A DNA stretch of 64,000 nt. Origin: a bacterium. GTDB taxonomy: Bacteria; Actinomycetota; Acidimicrobiia; Spongiisociales; Spongiisociaceae. Location of the stretch: assembly GCA_028820935.1 (NCBI GenBank), contig JAPPHZ010000030.1:95899-159898 (forward strand). The letters run 5' to 3'. Below the pieces are notes generated by a model, which did no database searches, was not told the DNA's origin, and saw only the letters and a list, made by a program, of their open reading frames with translations. The position numbers and the translations under genes were made by a program. Of this stretch, positions 44,188-53,510 are shown in pieces. Positions within the stretch are counted from its first letter, which is position 1, and every line of letters starts with the position of its first letter.

Positions 44188-45408
44188 ATGAAGCCGCTGG
44201 CCGGCGTACGCGTCGTGGAGTTGGCCAACTGGATCGCCGCGCCCGCCGCAGGTGCGGTCCTGGCCGATCTGGGCGCCGATGTCATCAAGGTGGAGCCCCC
44301 GACCGGTGATCCGGTACGCGGCTTTCTCCGTTCTCCCGAGGTCGGCGGTTCTGCCGCCGAGGTGGATTATCCGTTCACGGTGAGCAATCGGGGCAAGCGG
44401 TCCGTGACGCTGGCGGTCAACACCGAGGCGGGCCGGGAGGCGTTGCTGGAGCTAGCAGGGTTCGCCGACGTGTTCCTTACCAACATGCTCAACTTCCGGC
44501 TGGTGAGGTACGGCCTGGAACCGTCTGATCTACTGGCGGTCAACCCGAGGTTGGTGGTGGCTCGGGTGAGCGGGTACGGGAGCCGGGGTCCCGAGGCGCA
44601 CCGGCCCGGCTTCGACATGACCGCCTTCTTCGCCCGCGGCGGCATGATCGACGCCATGACGCCGCCCGACGGGGACGCTCCCAAGCCGCCTACGGGACCG
44701 GGTGACCACGCCACAGCCATGGCGATGGTGGCGGCGATACTGCTGGGTCTCCGGACCGCCGAGCGGACCGGCCGCGGCCAGGTGGTCGACACCAGCCTCC
44801 TTTCAATGGGGATCTGGACCATGGCCAGCATGCTGGCCGCCACCCTGGTGGACGGGCGGGACCGTGAGCACCGGTCGAGATCGTCCGAGGTCACGGCCCT
44901 GAACAACCGCTACCGGACGTCGGACGATCGGTGGCTGTTCCTGACCATGCCCGGGGGTGCGATGTGGCGACCTCTCTGCCTGGCGCTGGGTGTCGAGGAC
45001 ATGGTCGAGGACGAGCGCTTCGCCGACGCGGACTCCCGCCGCGAGAACATGGATCTGGTGGTCGAGCGCCTCGATCGAGCGTTCGAGACCAGGACCCTGG
45101 CGGAGTGGGGTGGGATCCTCGACGAGGCGGGCCTGGTCTGGGGTCCGGCGTCGAGCCTGAGCGACGTGGCCTCGGACCGCCAAGCCGAAGTCCTGGGTCT
45201 CTTTCCCGAGATCGAGCACCCTGTCGCGGGTACGTTCCGCACGGTGGCGACGCCGTTCGAGATGGAGGGCGCCGACCTCCGCCCGACCGGTCCGGCCCCC
45301 GAGCCGGGTGAGCACACCGGTTCGGTACTGCGGGAGATGGGTTGGGACGATGCCCGCATCGAGGCGGCCCGCCTTCGAGGTGCCTTCGGTCGGCCTGCTC
45401 GAGGCTAA
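44188..45408 (+). CDS. CaiB/BaiF (class III) CoA-transferase
   Basis: 406 residues. The N-terminal LAGVRVVELANWIAAPAAGAVLADLGADVIKVE, the catalytic Asp region RPGFDMTAFFARGGM and the GHATAMAM-like stretch (GPGDHATAMAMVAAILLGL) identify the family. It moves CoA between carboxylic acids by an aspartyl-CoA intermediate. Acceptor and donor unknown. Confidence 0.88.
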   Translation: MKPLAGVRVVELANWIAAPAAGAVLADLGADVIKVEPPTGDPVRGFLRSPEVGGSAAEVDYPFTVSNRGKRSVTLAVNTEAGREALLELAGFADVFLTNMLNFRLVRYGLEPSDLLAVNPRLVVARVSGYGSRGPEAHRPGFDMTAFFARGGMIDAMTPPDGDAPKPPTGPGDHATAMAMVAAILLGLRTAERTGRGQVVDTSLLSMGIWTMASMLAATLVDGRDREHRSRSSEVTALNNRYRTSDDRWLFLTMPGGAMWRPLCLALGVEDMVEDERFADADSRRENMDLVVERLDRAFETRTLAEWGGILDEAGLVWGPASSLSDVASDRQAEVLGLFPEIEHPVAGTFRTVATPFEMEGADLRPTGPAPEPGEHTGSVLREMGWDDARIEAARLRGAFGRPARG

Positions 45409-45445
45409 GGCCAGGAAGAACCCGGGCTAGAAGGGCGGTCGAAGC

Positions 45446-45928
45446 GTGAGGGTTCTGGCGAAGACAGCGGTGTTCACGGTGGTCGTACCCGGGACGTTCT
45501 CGACTCTCATCCCTCTCCTCATCGCATCGGATCGAGGCGCAACGGGGGGAGCAGCCTTCGTACTGGCTCTCTGCCTGCTCACGCTGGGGGCAGTCGTGTA
45601 CCTGTGGTGCGGGTGGGACTTCGCAATGTCGGGAAAGGGAACGCCTGCACCGATCGACGCACCGACCCGACTCGTGACCCGGGGGTTCTAGCGTTACACC
45701 CGCAATCCCATGTACGTGGCGGTGCTGACCGTGATCGCGGGCTGGGCTGTCCTGTTCGCATCGCTGATCCTTGTGGCGTACGCCGTGGCGCTGTTCGCGG
45801 TCTTCTCGCTGTTCATACGGCGCTACGAAGAGCCGCGCCTCGCCCGGGAATTCGGCGAGGAGTACGCGGCGTACGTGGAACGGGTCGGCCGCTGGCTGCC
45901 GCGATGCCGGTGTTGGAAACGGACCTGA
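45446..45928 (+). pseudogene. Isoprenylcysteine/phospholipid methyltransferase-like gene with one internal amber codon
   Basis: Starting at GTG 45446 the frame encodes two to three membrane helices and ends at TAG 45689-45691 after LVTRGF. The same frame continues with RYTRNPMYVAVLTVIAG and a full C-terminal half (FIRRYEEPRLAREFGEEYAAYVERVGRW) to 45928. Homologues have Tyr between GF/GP and RYxRNPMY, so a single Tyr codon (TAC) to TAG change explains the break. The rest is undamaged, suggesting very recent inactivation, a base error or suppression. The substrate of this methyltransferase class is a thiol or a lipid. Confidence 0.8.
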
Positions 45929-46084
45929 GCTGTGGTGACCTATCTGGACAAGCCTGCCAGGCGCTCGCGACACCGCGCCGGTTTAGGCCGGTCGCCGCAG
46001 GGGTCGTGCGGCTCTCCTGCGGCGTGTGTGATGCAAGTCTCGGTTTGCCTGAGAGCTTGAGGCTGAGGCAGGGATGGGCAGGGC

Positions 46085-46090
46085 TAGGAT
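46085..46090 (+). promoter_or_regulatory. Putative -10 box (TAGGAT), leaderless gcvT operon transcript
   Basis: TAGGAT ends 6 nt before GTG 46097. No Shine-Dalgarno sequence. Confidence 0.5.
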
Positions 46091-46096
46091 CAGGGT

Positions 46097-47212
46097 GTGA
46101 CAGCAGAAGGCGTTTCCGGCGCCGGACGCAGGCTCAAACAGCTAGCCCTGCGGGACCGGCACGAAGCCCTAGGCGCCCGCTTCGCACCCTTCGCCGGCTG
46201 GGAGATGCCGCTCCAGTACCAGGGGATAGTCGGCGAGCACCATGCCGTGCGCGAAGGGGTCGGCGTCTTCGATGTATCTCATCTGGGTCGGGCCCTGGTG
46301 CAGGGTTCGCAGGCAGGCCCACTGCTCAGGTCGGTCACCACGTTCGATGTGACCAGGCTGGTGCCGGGCAAGGCCCACTACTCGCTCTACTGCAACGAGG
46401 CCGGCGGCATCGATGATGACGTGTTCATCTACCGGCTGGCCGGTGAGCGATGGGCAGTCGTCCACAACGCTTCAAATGCCGACCAGGACTTCGACAGGCT
46501 CCGCTCCGTATTCGGCGAAGACGCCTCCGAGATCACTGCCGAGACAGCGATGCTCGCCGTACAGGGCCCGGACGCGATGTCGCTTCTCGGCAGCGTCCTC
46601 GGGGACGCCGTAGCAGGGCTCGAGATGCGGTCGTGCGTGGAACTCGACTGGGAGGGTGGGCAGGTGATGTTCGCCCGCACCGGTTATACGGGCGAGGACG
46701 GCGGCGAGTGCATTGTCGGGGTCGCGCACGCCGCGGCGCTTTGGGATGCCCTGATCGAGGGAGGGGCATCGCCCGCGGGTCTCGGGGCCCGGGATACGCT
46801 GCGCCTGGAGGCCGCGCTGCCCCTTTACGGCAACGATCTTGACGCGGCGACGAGCCCCTACGATGCCGGCTTGGGCTTCGCCGTGACCCTCGATGACGGG
46901 GCGCGCTTCACAGGGCGCGAAGCGCTGGCCGAGGCCCGGGACCGACCCCGGACGCGGCGCCTCGCCCACCTCGAGGCGCGCGGGCGCGGTGTGCTGCGGG
47001 CGGGCTATGCCGTACACGCTCAGGATGGCGGCGAGCCCGTGGCCCGGCTCACCAGCGGAAGTTTCAGCCCGAGCTTGCGTCTCGGCATCGGCATGGCCTA
47101 CCTTCCCGTGAAGCTTGCGAAGACCGGCACCCGGTTCGATGTCGACGTACGCGGCCGTATGCTCCCGGTCGAAGTCGTGCGCCGCCCGTTCTACCGAAAG
47201 TCGAGGGAGTGA
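46097..47212 (+). CDS. gcvT: Glycine cleavage system T protein
   Basis: 371 residues from GTG 46097. Aminomethyltransferase transferring the methylene group from H-protein-bound aminomethyl to tetrahydrofolate. RHEALGARFAPFAGWEMPLQY, GVFDVSHLGR, NASNADQDF and FARTGYTGEDGGECIV are typical, with the folate-binding Asp region intact. First gene of gcvT-H-PA-PB. A DMSP demethylase (DmdA) assignment is not favoured because of the operon. Confidence 0.93.
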   Translation: MTAEGVSGAGRRLKQLALRDRHEALGARFAPFAGWEMPLQYQGIVGEHHAVREGVGVFDVSHLGRALVQGSQAGPLLRSVTTFDVTRLVPGKAHYSLYCNEAGGIDDDVFIYRLAGERWAVVHNASNADQDFDRLRSVFGEDASEITAETAMLAVQGPDAMSLLGSVLGDAVAGLEMRSCVELDWEGGQVMFARTGYTGEDGGECIVGVAHAAALWDALIEGGASPAGLGARDTLRLEAALPLYGNDLDAATSPYDAGLGFAVTLDDGARFTGREALAEARDRPRTRRLAHLEARGRGVLRAGYAVHAQDGGEPVARLTSGSFSPSLRLGIGMAYLPVKLAKTGTRFDVDVRGRMLPVEVVRRPFYRKSRE

Positions 47213-47616
47213 TGAAGGCCGATTACGAGATTCCCGACAACCTTCTCTACACGGAGGAGCACGAGTGGCTGCGCCGTGACGAGGAGAATCCGGACCAGGC
47301 CACGATCGGCATCACGGACTTCGCCCAGGACAATGTAGGAGACGTGGTGTACCTGGACCTTCCCCCCGAGGGAGACAGCGTCTCCGCCGGTGAGACCTGC
47401 GGCGAGATCGAATCTGCCAAGACCGTCTCCGACCTCTACGCCCCGGTGGATGGCGTCGTGGTCGCCACCAACGGGGACCTCGAAGACCAGCCGGAGTTGG
47501 TTAACGACTCCCCCTACGGAGACGGCTGGATGATCCGTGTCCGCATGGCCGATGCGGCACAGCTCGAAGACCTGCTCGACGCCTCCGCCTACCGGGCGTT
47601 GATCGAGGAGCATTGA
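47212..47616 (+). CDS. gcvH: Glycine cleavage system H protein
   Basis: 134 residues from ATG 47212 (one-base overlap with gcvT). The lipoyl lysine is Lys70 in GEIESAKTVSDLYAPVDG. It carries the aminomethyl intermediate between P, T and L proteins. GTG 47209 is an alternative start. Confidence 0.95.
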   Translation: MKADYEIPDNLLYTEEHEWLRRDEENPDQATIGITDFAQDNVGDVVYLDLPPEGDSVSAGETCGEIESAKTVSDLYAPVDGVVVATNGDLEDQPELVNDSPYGDGWMIRVRMADAAQLEDLLDASAYRALIEEH

Positions 47617-47623
47617 GACCCTG

Positions 47624-48988
47624 ATGTCCTCACGGTCCTCGGGTTCACCGCATCCCTACATCCCGGCCACGGAGGCGGATCGGGCGCGGATGCTGGAGCG
47701 GATCGGCGCCCCCGACGTAGGCGCGTTGTTCGCCGACCTGCCCGCAGCGATGCGGGATCCGGCGATCTACCTCCCGCCCGCGCTACCGGAGCCGGAGTTG
47801 ATCGCGTTGATGGAGGAACTCGCCGGCGCCAATGCTGACCCGTGGCGACCTGATTTCTTGGGCGCCGGAGCGTACCGGCGTTCCATCCCGGTTATCACGG
47901 CATTCCTGACCGGGCGTTCCGAGTTCGCCACCTCCTACACGCCGTACCAGCCGGAGATCAGCCAGGGAACCCTGCAGGCCGCGTTCGAGTACCAGTCGGT
48001 CGTGTGCGAACTGACCGGCATGGACGTCTCCAACGCCGGGCTCTACGACGTGGCCAGCGCCACCGCCGAAGCCTGCCTGATGGCGGCCCGAGTCACGAAG
48101 CGGAGGACGGTCGCACTGCTCGAGCCGATCCATCCCGGAACCGCCGAAGTGGTCCGCACGTACGCACGGGGCGCCGGGCTGGGCGTGGATGCTGTCCCGT
48201 CGCCGGATGCGATCGGTGAGGAGCACGCCTGCCTGGTAGCCCAGCAGCCGGATTTCCTCGGGACCATCGTGGACCTCGAACCGCTCGCCGATGCTGCCCA
48301 TGCCGTAGGGGCGCTGTTCGTGGCGGTCGCCGATCCGTTCGCGCTGGGCCTGCTACGGGCGCCGGGCGATGCCGGCGCCGACATCGTGACCGGCGAGGGC
48401 CGTGATCTGGCCGGTCCTCCCAACTACGGCGGGCCGTCCCTCGGTTTGTTCGCGGCGCGCACCAAGTACTTGAGGCAGATGCCGGGTCGCATCGTCGGAC
48501 GGACCAGAGAACTCGCAGATGGAAACGGCAGGGGAGAGGAGCGCACCGGATACGTGCTCACATTGCAGGCCCGCGAGCAGTTCATCCGGAGGGAGCGGGC
48601 CACGTCCAACGTGTCCACCGCTCAGGCCCTGATAGCGGTTGCCTTCACCATCACCGTCCAGGCGCTCGGCCCGAGCGGTATGCGTGACTCCGCCGTGCTC
48701 TGCTACCAGCGCGCCCACGACGCCGCTTCCCGGATAGCGGCGCTGCCCGGTTACGAGACACCCGAACGCGGGCCCTGGTTCCAGGAGTTCCTCGTCCGAG
48801 GGCCCATCCCCGCCCCTGACCTGGCCGCTCGGCTGGCCGAGCGCGGCATCGGAGCGGGTCTCGACGTATCGGCGCGGCCGGAGCCCGAGACACGCGATGC
48901 CCTGCTGTTCGCCGTGACGGAGGCGACTCCCGATGCGCACGTCGACGCGTTGATCGGGGCGCTGGCGGAGATAGGGGGAAAGGCGTGA
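47624..48988 (+). CDS. gcvPA: Glycine dehydrogenase (decarboxylating) subunit 1
   Basis: 454 residues. The N-terminal half of the P protein as a separate subunit: HPYIPATEADRARML, GAGAYRRSIPVITAFLTGRSEFATSYTPYQPEISQGTLQAAFEYQ and GRTRELADGNGRGEERTGYVLTLQAREQFIRRERATSN-type blocks. The stop overlaps gcvPB by 4 nt. Confidence 0.93.
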   Translation: MSSRSSGSPHPYIPATEADRARMLERIGAPDVGALFADLPAAMRDPAIYLPPALPEPELIALMEELAGANADPWRPDFLGAGAYRRSIPVITAFLTGRSEFATSYTPYQPEISQGTLQAAFEYQSVVCELTGMDVSNAGLYDVASATAEACLMAARVTKRRTVALLEPIHPGTAEVVRTYARGAGLGVDAVPSPDAIGEEHACLVAQQPDFLGTIVDLEPLADAAHAVGALFVAVADPFALGLLRAPGDAGADIVTGEGRDLAGPPNYGGPSLGLFAARTKYLRQMPGRIVGRTRELADGNGRGEERTGYVLTLQAREQFIRRERATSNVSTAQALIAVAFTITVQALGPSGMRDSAVLCYQRAHDAASRIAALPGYETPERGPWFQEFLVRGPIPAPDLAARLAERGIGAGLDVSARPEPETRDALLFAVTEATPDAHVDALIGALAEIGGKA

Positions 48989-50463
48989 GCGGCTCCGGAC
49001 CTGGCGTAGCCGACTTCGGAGCGCGCCTGAGCTTCGATCGCGGAGAACCGGGCCGCCGAGCCGTCGATGTGCCCTCGTGGTCGGGAGAGGAGACTCCTCT
49101 GCCGGACGATCGCCTGCTGCGTGACTCCGTGCGGCTTCCCGAGCTCAGCCAGGGAGGGCTGGTGCGCTACTACACGGCCCTTTCGGCTCGGAACTACGGC
49201 ATCGACTCGGGAACGTACCCGCTGGGCTCCTGCACCATGAAGTACAACCCGAAGGTCAACGACACGGTGGCGTCCCTTTTCGGGTTCGCACGAGCACATC
49301 CGCAGGCCCCGGCGGAGGACGTCCAGGGCACTCTGCGTATCCAATTGGAGTTGGGTAACGGTCTGGGAGAGCTCACCGGCCTTCCAAACGTCAGCTTCGC
49401 TCCCGCGGCGGGCGCGCACGGAGAGCTGGCGGGTATTTTCATGGTGGCTCGGGCCCTCGAGGAACGGGGAGAGCTCGGAACCCGTCGCCGCATCCTCGTT
49501 CCGGATTCGGCCCACGGCACCAACCCGGCAACCGCGGCGATGGCCGGATTCAAGGTCACGCAGATCCCGACCGGCGCCGATGGCTCGCTCGATCGGGCCA
49601 CGATCGAGCGAGAGCTCGACGAGACCGTGGCGGCGGTCATGGTCACCGCGCCGAACACCCTCGGGTTATGGGAGCGCGGCATCGAGGAGGTCGCCCGACT
49701 CATCCACGACGCCGGTGGGTACCTGTACGGCGACGGAGCGAACTTCAACGCGATCATGGGCCGCGTGCGCTTCGGAGACCTGGGCTTCGATGTCGTCCAC
49801 CTCAACCTCCACAAGAGCTTCAGCACCCCTCACGGTGGCGGAGGTCCGGGCGCCGGACCCGTATTGTGCTCCGAGGAGTTGGCTCCCTACCTGCCGACGC
49901 CGGTGGTGGAGGAAGGCGATGACGGTCTCGTGCGCCTGGTCGCGCCCGAGCGCAGCATCGGACGGCTCCAGCAATTCCAGGGCAACGCCGCCGTCCTGGT
50001 CCGGGCCTATGCGTACATGCGGGCGTTGGGGCTCGACGGCCTGCGCGCCGCCTCCGGCCAGGCCGTGCTCAACGCCAACTACGTGCGCGCCCTGCTCCAT
50101 GGCCATTACGACCTGCCGTACGACCGTCCGGTGCTGCATGAGGTGGTTTTCTCCGGCTCCCGCCAGCGCCGGGAGCTCGGGGTGCGAACCTACGACATCG
50201 CCAAGCGCCTGATCGACCACGGTTTCCATCCGCCGACGGTCTACTTCCCGTTGATCGTCGAGGAGGCTCTGATGATCGAGCCCACCGAATCCGAGCCTCC
50301 CGAGGCGATCGAAGCGCTGGTCGAAGCCCTGATCTCGGTGGCGGAGGAAGCCGAGAGCGATCCCGACACGCTGCACCACGCGCCCTGGACCGCACCCATA
50401 GGCCGCCTGGACGAGGCCACCGCCGCCCGCCGCCCCGTACTCCGCTGGCAGGACGGCTCGTAG
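48985..50463 (+). CDS. gcvPB: Glycine dehydrogenase (decarboxylating) subunit 2
   Basis: 492 residues from GTG 48985. The PLP lysine is Lys277 in HLNLHKSFSTPHGGGGPG. YPLGSCTMKYNPKVND and SAHGTNPATAAMAGFKV are typical. With gcvPA it forms the tetrameric decarboxylating P protein. No gcvL (dihydrolipoyl dehydrogenase) is adjacent, so the L protein must be encoded elsewhere. Confidence 0.95.
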   Translation: MSGSGPGVADFGARLSFDRGEPGRRAVDVPSWSGEETPLPDDRLLRDSVRLPELSQGGLVRYYTALSARNYGIDSGTYPLGSCTMKYNPKVNDTVASLFGFARAHPQAPAEDVQGTLRIQLELGNGLGELTGLPNVSFAPAAGAHGELAGIFMVARALEERGELGTRRRILVPDSAHGTNPATAAMAGFKVTQIPTGADGSLDRATIERELDETVAAVMVTAPNTLGLWERGIEEVARLIHDAGGYLYGDGANFNAIMGRVRFGDLGFDVVHLNLHKSFSTPHGGGGPGAGPVLCSEELAPYLPTPVVEEGDDGLVRLVAPERSIGRLQQFQGNAAVLVRAYAYMRALGLDGLRAASGQAVLNANYVRALLHGHYDLPYDRPVLHEVVFSGSRQRRELGVRTYDIAKRLIDHGFHPPTVYFPLIVEEALMIEPTESEPPEAIEALVEALISVAEEAESDPDTLHHAPWTAPIGRLDEATAARRPVLRWQDGS

Positions 50464-50509
50464 GATCCCATTTCAGGCTGTTCCAAAGTCAGACTTCGGA
50501 GCAGCCTTC

Positions 50510-50529
50510 CGCGAAGGCGGCGCTTCGCG
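50510..50529 (+). terminator. Hairpin after the gcv operon
   Basis: CGCGAAG / CTTCGCG, 7-bp stem with 6-nt loop. No T-tract. It lies 46 nt after gcvPB and 7 nt before the next -10 box, so termination is only suggested. Confidence 0.35.
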
Positions 50530-50535
50530 ACTGTG

Positions 50536-50541
50536 TAGCCT
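50536..50541 (+). promoter_or_regulatory. Putative -10 box (TAGCCT), leaderless ggt transcript
   Basis: TAGCCT ends 6 nt before GTG 50548. No Shine-Dalgarno sequence. Confidence 0.5.
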
Positions 50542-50547
50542 GGGAGC

Positions 50548-52170
50548 GTGTTCGAGCACCCGATCCGATGGGAGTCCCGACGCTCGCCGATCCTGTCGAC
50601 GAGGGGTGTGGTGGCCTCGAGTCAGCCGCTGGCTACCCTGGCCGGAATCTCGGTTCTGCAGTCGGGCGGCAATGCAGCCGACGCCGCCGTTGCGACCGCC
50701 GCGGCGCTGGCGGTAGTCGAACCGGGCTCCACGGGCATCGGCGGTGACTGCTTCTCCCTCTTCTATGACGCCGGCCGAGGCGTGGTCGATGCTGTCAACG
50801 GCAGCGGACGGAGCCCCAAGGCTCTGACACCGGAAATTGCCGGGGGACCGGCCGGTTTCGATCCCCAGGGACCCCACGCGGTAACTGTGCCCGGCACGGT
50901 CGCAGGCTGGGTGGACACCGTGGAGCGCTTCGGGCGTATGTCGGTGGCTGAGGTGCTGGCGCCGGCCATCGCGCTGGCCGAGGACGGGTTTCCGGTGACG
51001 CCCATCATCAGCGGCGGCTGGAAGGGGCAAGAAGATCTTTTGAGGGCCAAGGGACCTGCCGGCCACGATCTGCTGGTGGACGGCCGTGCTCCGAGGCCAG
51101 GGGAGGTGTGGACAAACGCGTCGATCGCCCGGGTGATGCGCGCCGTGGCGGAGGGCGGCGCCGATGCCTTCTATAGCGGGTGGCCGGCGCGGGCCATCGT
51201 AGAGGCTGTGCAGCTGAACGGCGGCTGCATGACGGCCGACGATCTCCGAGATCACCGCTCATCCTTCGACAACCCGATCTCAACCACCTACCGTGGCTAC
51301 ACCATCTACGAGTGTCCTCCCAACGGCCAGGGCATCACCGCGCTAATGGCTCTGAACATCCTGGAGGGATTCGACATCCCTTCGACCCGACCGAGGTCGC
51401 CGGAAGCGTTGCACACAACCATCGAGGCGATCCGCCTGGCCTTCGCCGACGCCCGGGCCTACGTCGCGGATCCCACCCGCTCCCGCGTCCCCGTCACTGC
51501 CATGCTCAGCAAACGGTACGCGGCGAAGCGTCGCCGGCTCATCTCCTCCGATGGCGCGATCGAGTTCGCAACCGCCGGACACCTGCCGGGCGGCTCCGAC
51601 ACCGTCTACCTATGCACGGTCGACGGAGAGGGGAACGCATGCTCCTTCATCAACAGCAACTATCACGGCTTCGGAAGCGGCATCGTGCCCCGTAGCTGCG
51701 GATTCAGCCTGCAGAACCGCGGTGCCGGGTTCGTCCTAGAACCGGACCACCCCAATGCCCTGGAGGGCGGGAAGCGCCCCTACCACACCATCATTCCTGC
51801 CATGCTCACCCGGCCCGATGGGTCGCTCGTGGGGCCCTTCGGGGTGATGGGCGGGTGGAATCAGCCCCAGGGACATGTCCAGGCGGTGATCAATCTGGTG
51901 GACCGCGGCATGGATCCCCAGAGTGCCATAGAAGAGCCTCGCTTCTCGATCTACGACGACCCGCCCAATGGCAATATCTGGGTCGAGGACACCATACCGG
52001 AGGGCACGATCAGCGCCTTGGCCCGACTCGGGCACCCCGTCCGTCCCGCTTCGGGCGGCCTGCGAACAAGAGTGGTAGGCCAAGGGCAGATCATCGTGCG
52101 CGACCCGGAGACCGGCGTCCTCTGGGGCGGCTCCGATCCCAGAGGCGACGGCTGCGCCATCGGTCTCTGA
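50548..52170 (+). CDS. ggt: Gamma-glutamyltransferase family protein
   Basis: 540 residues from GTG 50548. N-terminal nucleophile hydrolase. The large-subunit N-terminus shows VVASSQPLATLAGISVLQSGGNAADAAVATAAALAVVEPGSTGIGGDCF-type sequence. The probable nucleophile is Thr352 in GGSDTVYLCTVD, preceding FGSGIVPRSCGFSLQNRG. No signal peptide is apparent, unlike periplasmic GGTs, so it may act inside the cell on glutathione-like or other gamma-glutamyl compounds. Confidence 0.88.
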   Translation: MFEHPIRWESRRSPILSTRGVVASSQPLATLAGISVLQSGGNAADAAVATAAALAVVEPGSTGIGGDCFSLFYDAGRGVVDAVNGSGRSPKALTPEIAGGPAGFDPQGPHAVTVPGTVAGWVDTVERFGRMSVAEVLAPAIALAEDGFPVTPIISGGWKGQEDLLRAKGPAGHDLLVDGRAPRPGEVWTNASIARVMRAVAEGGADAFYSGWPARAIVEAVQLNGGCMTADDLRDHRSSFDNPISTTYRGYTIYECPPNGQGITALMALNILEGFDIPSTRPRSPEALHTTIEAIRLAFADARAYVADPTRSRVPVTAMLSKRYAAKRRRLISSDGAIEFATAGHLPGGSDTVYLCTVDGEGNACSFINSNYHGFGSGIVPRSCGFSLQNRGAGFVLEPDHPNALEGGKRPYHTIIPAMLTRPDGSLVGPFGVMGGWNQPQGHVQAVINLVDRGMDPQSAIEEPRFSIYDDPPNGNIWVEDTIPEGTISALARLGHPVRPASGGLRTRVVGQGQIIVRDPETGVLWGGSDPRGDGCAIGL

Positions 52171-52186
52171 TCTCTCTTTTCCTAAA

Positions 52187-52888
52187 TCACCTGCGATGAG
52201 GCTGCGGGCGTTCGTCTAGCGTCAGATCGGTCAACGCAGTCAGGCGTGCCGGGATGCCCGAGCCGGACTCCAGGTCTGCCGACGGTGTCGCCCGGCCAAA
52301 GCGGGTCGTGATCGGTACCGTCCCCGCCCACGAAGGCCCTTCGATGTCCTCGGGATCGTCGATCGGATCCCCGGTTCTCACTTTCGCGGATGCTTCTACC
52401 AGGGAGAGCTCCAGGACCAGGGTCTTGCGCAGCTCGGACAGCGACGGCGGGCGGACATCGTCCCAGTGGGGTACTACGTGGTCGGTGATGAGCCTGAGGG
52501 CTTCGAGCTTCCGCCTCTCGTCGCGGATCCGTAGGCCGCGGCCCCGCACCACCACCGAGCGGTAGTTCATCGAGTTGTGGAAGGGGGAGCGGGCCATCAC
52601 CAGCCCGTCGAGGTGCGTTACGGTGGCACAGATCTCCTGCTCATCACCCGAGCCGAGGAGGTGATTGGCGATAGCCCCGTGCAGATAGAGCATCTCTTCG
52701 TCGCGACCGTAAGCCATCGGGAGAACGAGGGGCCCGTCGGGTGTGGCCACACCGACATGGGCTATGACGCCGGCGTCCAGGATCTCCAACACGTCTGCCC
52801 GGTCGTAGCGGGCCCGTTCCCGGCCGCGGCGCACCCTCGTGCGGGCAGACGGCGGTGCATGGCTGTTCTGAGGTTGAATGTCGTCCAT
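52187..52888 (-). CDS. Pyridoxamine 5'-phosphate oxidase-related FMN-binding protein
   Basis: 233 residues from the ATG at 52888. The split-barrel flavin fold is indicated by ARYDRADVLEILDAGVIAHVGVATPDGPLVLPMAYGRDEE-type N-terminus, MLYLHGAIANHLL, and SPFHNSMNYRSVVVRGRG. Members bind FMN or F420 and reduce or oxidise varied small molecules. The long N-terminal open frame to 53056 overlaps the toxin gene and is discounted. Confidence 0.82.
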   Translation of the reverse strand: MDDIQPQNSHAPPSARTRVRRGRERARYDRADVLEILDAGVIAHVGVATPDGPLVLPMAYGRDEEMLYLHGAIANHLLGSGDEQEICATVTHLDGLVMARSPFHNSMNYRSVVVRGRGLRIRDERRKLEALRLITDHVVPHWDDVRPPSLSELRKTLVLELSLVEASAKVRTGDPIDDPEDIEGPSWAGTVPITTRFGRATPSADLESGSGIPARLTALTDLTLDERPQPHRR

Positions 52889-52938
52889 GGCCGGGGGAGG
52901 GTAGCGCCAGCGCCCGCGTAGTGGCAGCGGGGCCGGCG

Positions 52939-53280
52939 TCAGGAGTGGTCCAGGAGCGTTCGGATAATCCTTCTGACCTGATGACTGGTGTCGGGGGCTA
53001 CCGAGCCGAGGCGGCGTACGAGTCTGTTGCGGTTGATCGAGCGAATGAGCTCGCACTGGATGAAGCTCGTGCGGTCGAGACCCGTCTGAGGTGTCGGCTC
53101 GACCTCGATATGGAGGGAAAGGCGTCGATACGTGGTCGTCAGCGGAACAACGATGACGAACGGGAACCCGGTCCCGAACGTCGGCGGCGGACCGATGACC
53201 AGGGCGGGCCTGTGCGATGCCGGCTCTCCTGGATACGGGTTGCCGAAACTGACGAGCCAGAGTTCGTCAATCGAGGCCAT
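52939..53280 (-). CDS. MazF/PemK-type endoribonuclease toxin
   Basis: 113 residues from the ATG at 53280. The pattern DELWLVSFGNPYPGEPASHRPALVIGPP, PLTTTYRRLSLHIEV and SFIQCELIRSINRNRL matches MazF. MazF toxins cut mRNA at short motifs. Its start overlaps the antitoxin end by 14 nt, the normal order. Recognition sequence unknown. Confidence 0.87.
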   Translation of the reverse strand: MASIDELWLVSFGNPYPGEPASHRPALVIGPPPTFGTGFPFVIVVPLTTTYRRLSLHIEVEPTPQTGLDRTSFIQCELIRSINRNRLVRRLGSVAPDTSHQVRRIIRTLLDHS

Positions 53281-53503
53281 CGGCAACGGAAGTCGACTCC
53301 GCCTGCGCCAGGTACGAGGACCATGCTGCCCGGTCCCTCCGGAGTTCCTCGACTTCGGCCGCCACGCGATGGGCGAACCGTTGGCGACTAAGCGCCTCGG
53401 CGGCCTCCCGGATGGTCGCTCCGAGAGACACCCCAGCCCGTTCACTCATCCGCACGAGGCGCGCGTGAGTCTCCCTGTCTATCCGGACTGTTGTAGTACT
53501 CAT
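53267..53503 (-). CDS. Ribbon-helix-helix antitoxin (MazE partner)
   Basis: 78 residues. N-terminal RHH DNA-binding motif TTTVRIDRETHARLVRMSERAGVSLGATIREA. The C-terminus is Arg/Glu-rich and would wrap the toxin. A perfect palindrome at 53511-53527 lies 8 nt upstream, giving the autoregulation site. Confidence 0.85.
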   Translation of the reverse strand: MSTTTVRIDRETHARLVRMSERAGVSLGATIREAAEALSRQRFAHRVAAEVEELRRDRAAWSSYLAQAESTSVADGLD

Positions 53504-53510
53504 GGTCTAA

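Noticed and set aside
46020..46075. Possible glycine riboswitch before gcvT
   Set aside because: TTTGCCTGAGAG is the reverse complement of the conserved CTCTCAGGCAAA, but it is on the wrong strand for gcvT and the GGAGAG and CCGAAGG elements are missing in the right order on either strand.
46097..47212. GcvT-family protein as DMSP demethylase DmdA
   Set aside because: It is the first gene of a complete gcvT-H-PA-PB operon, so a normal T protein is the simpler reading.
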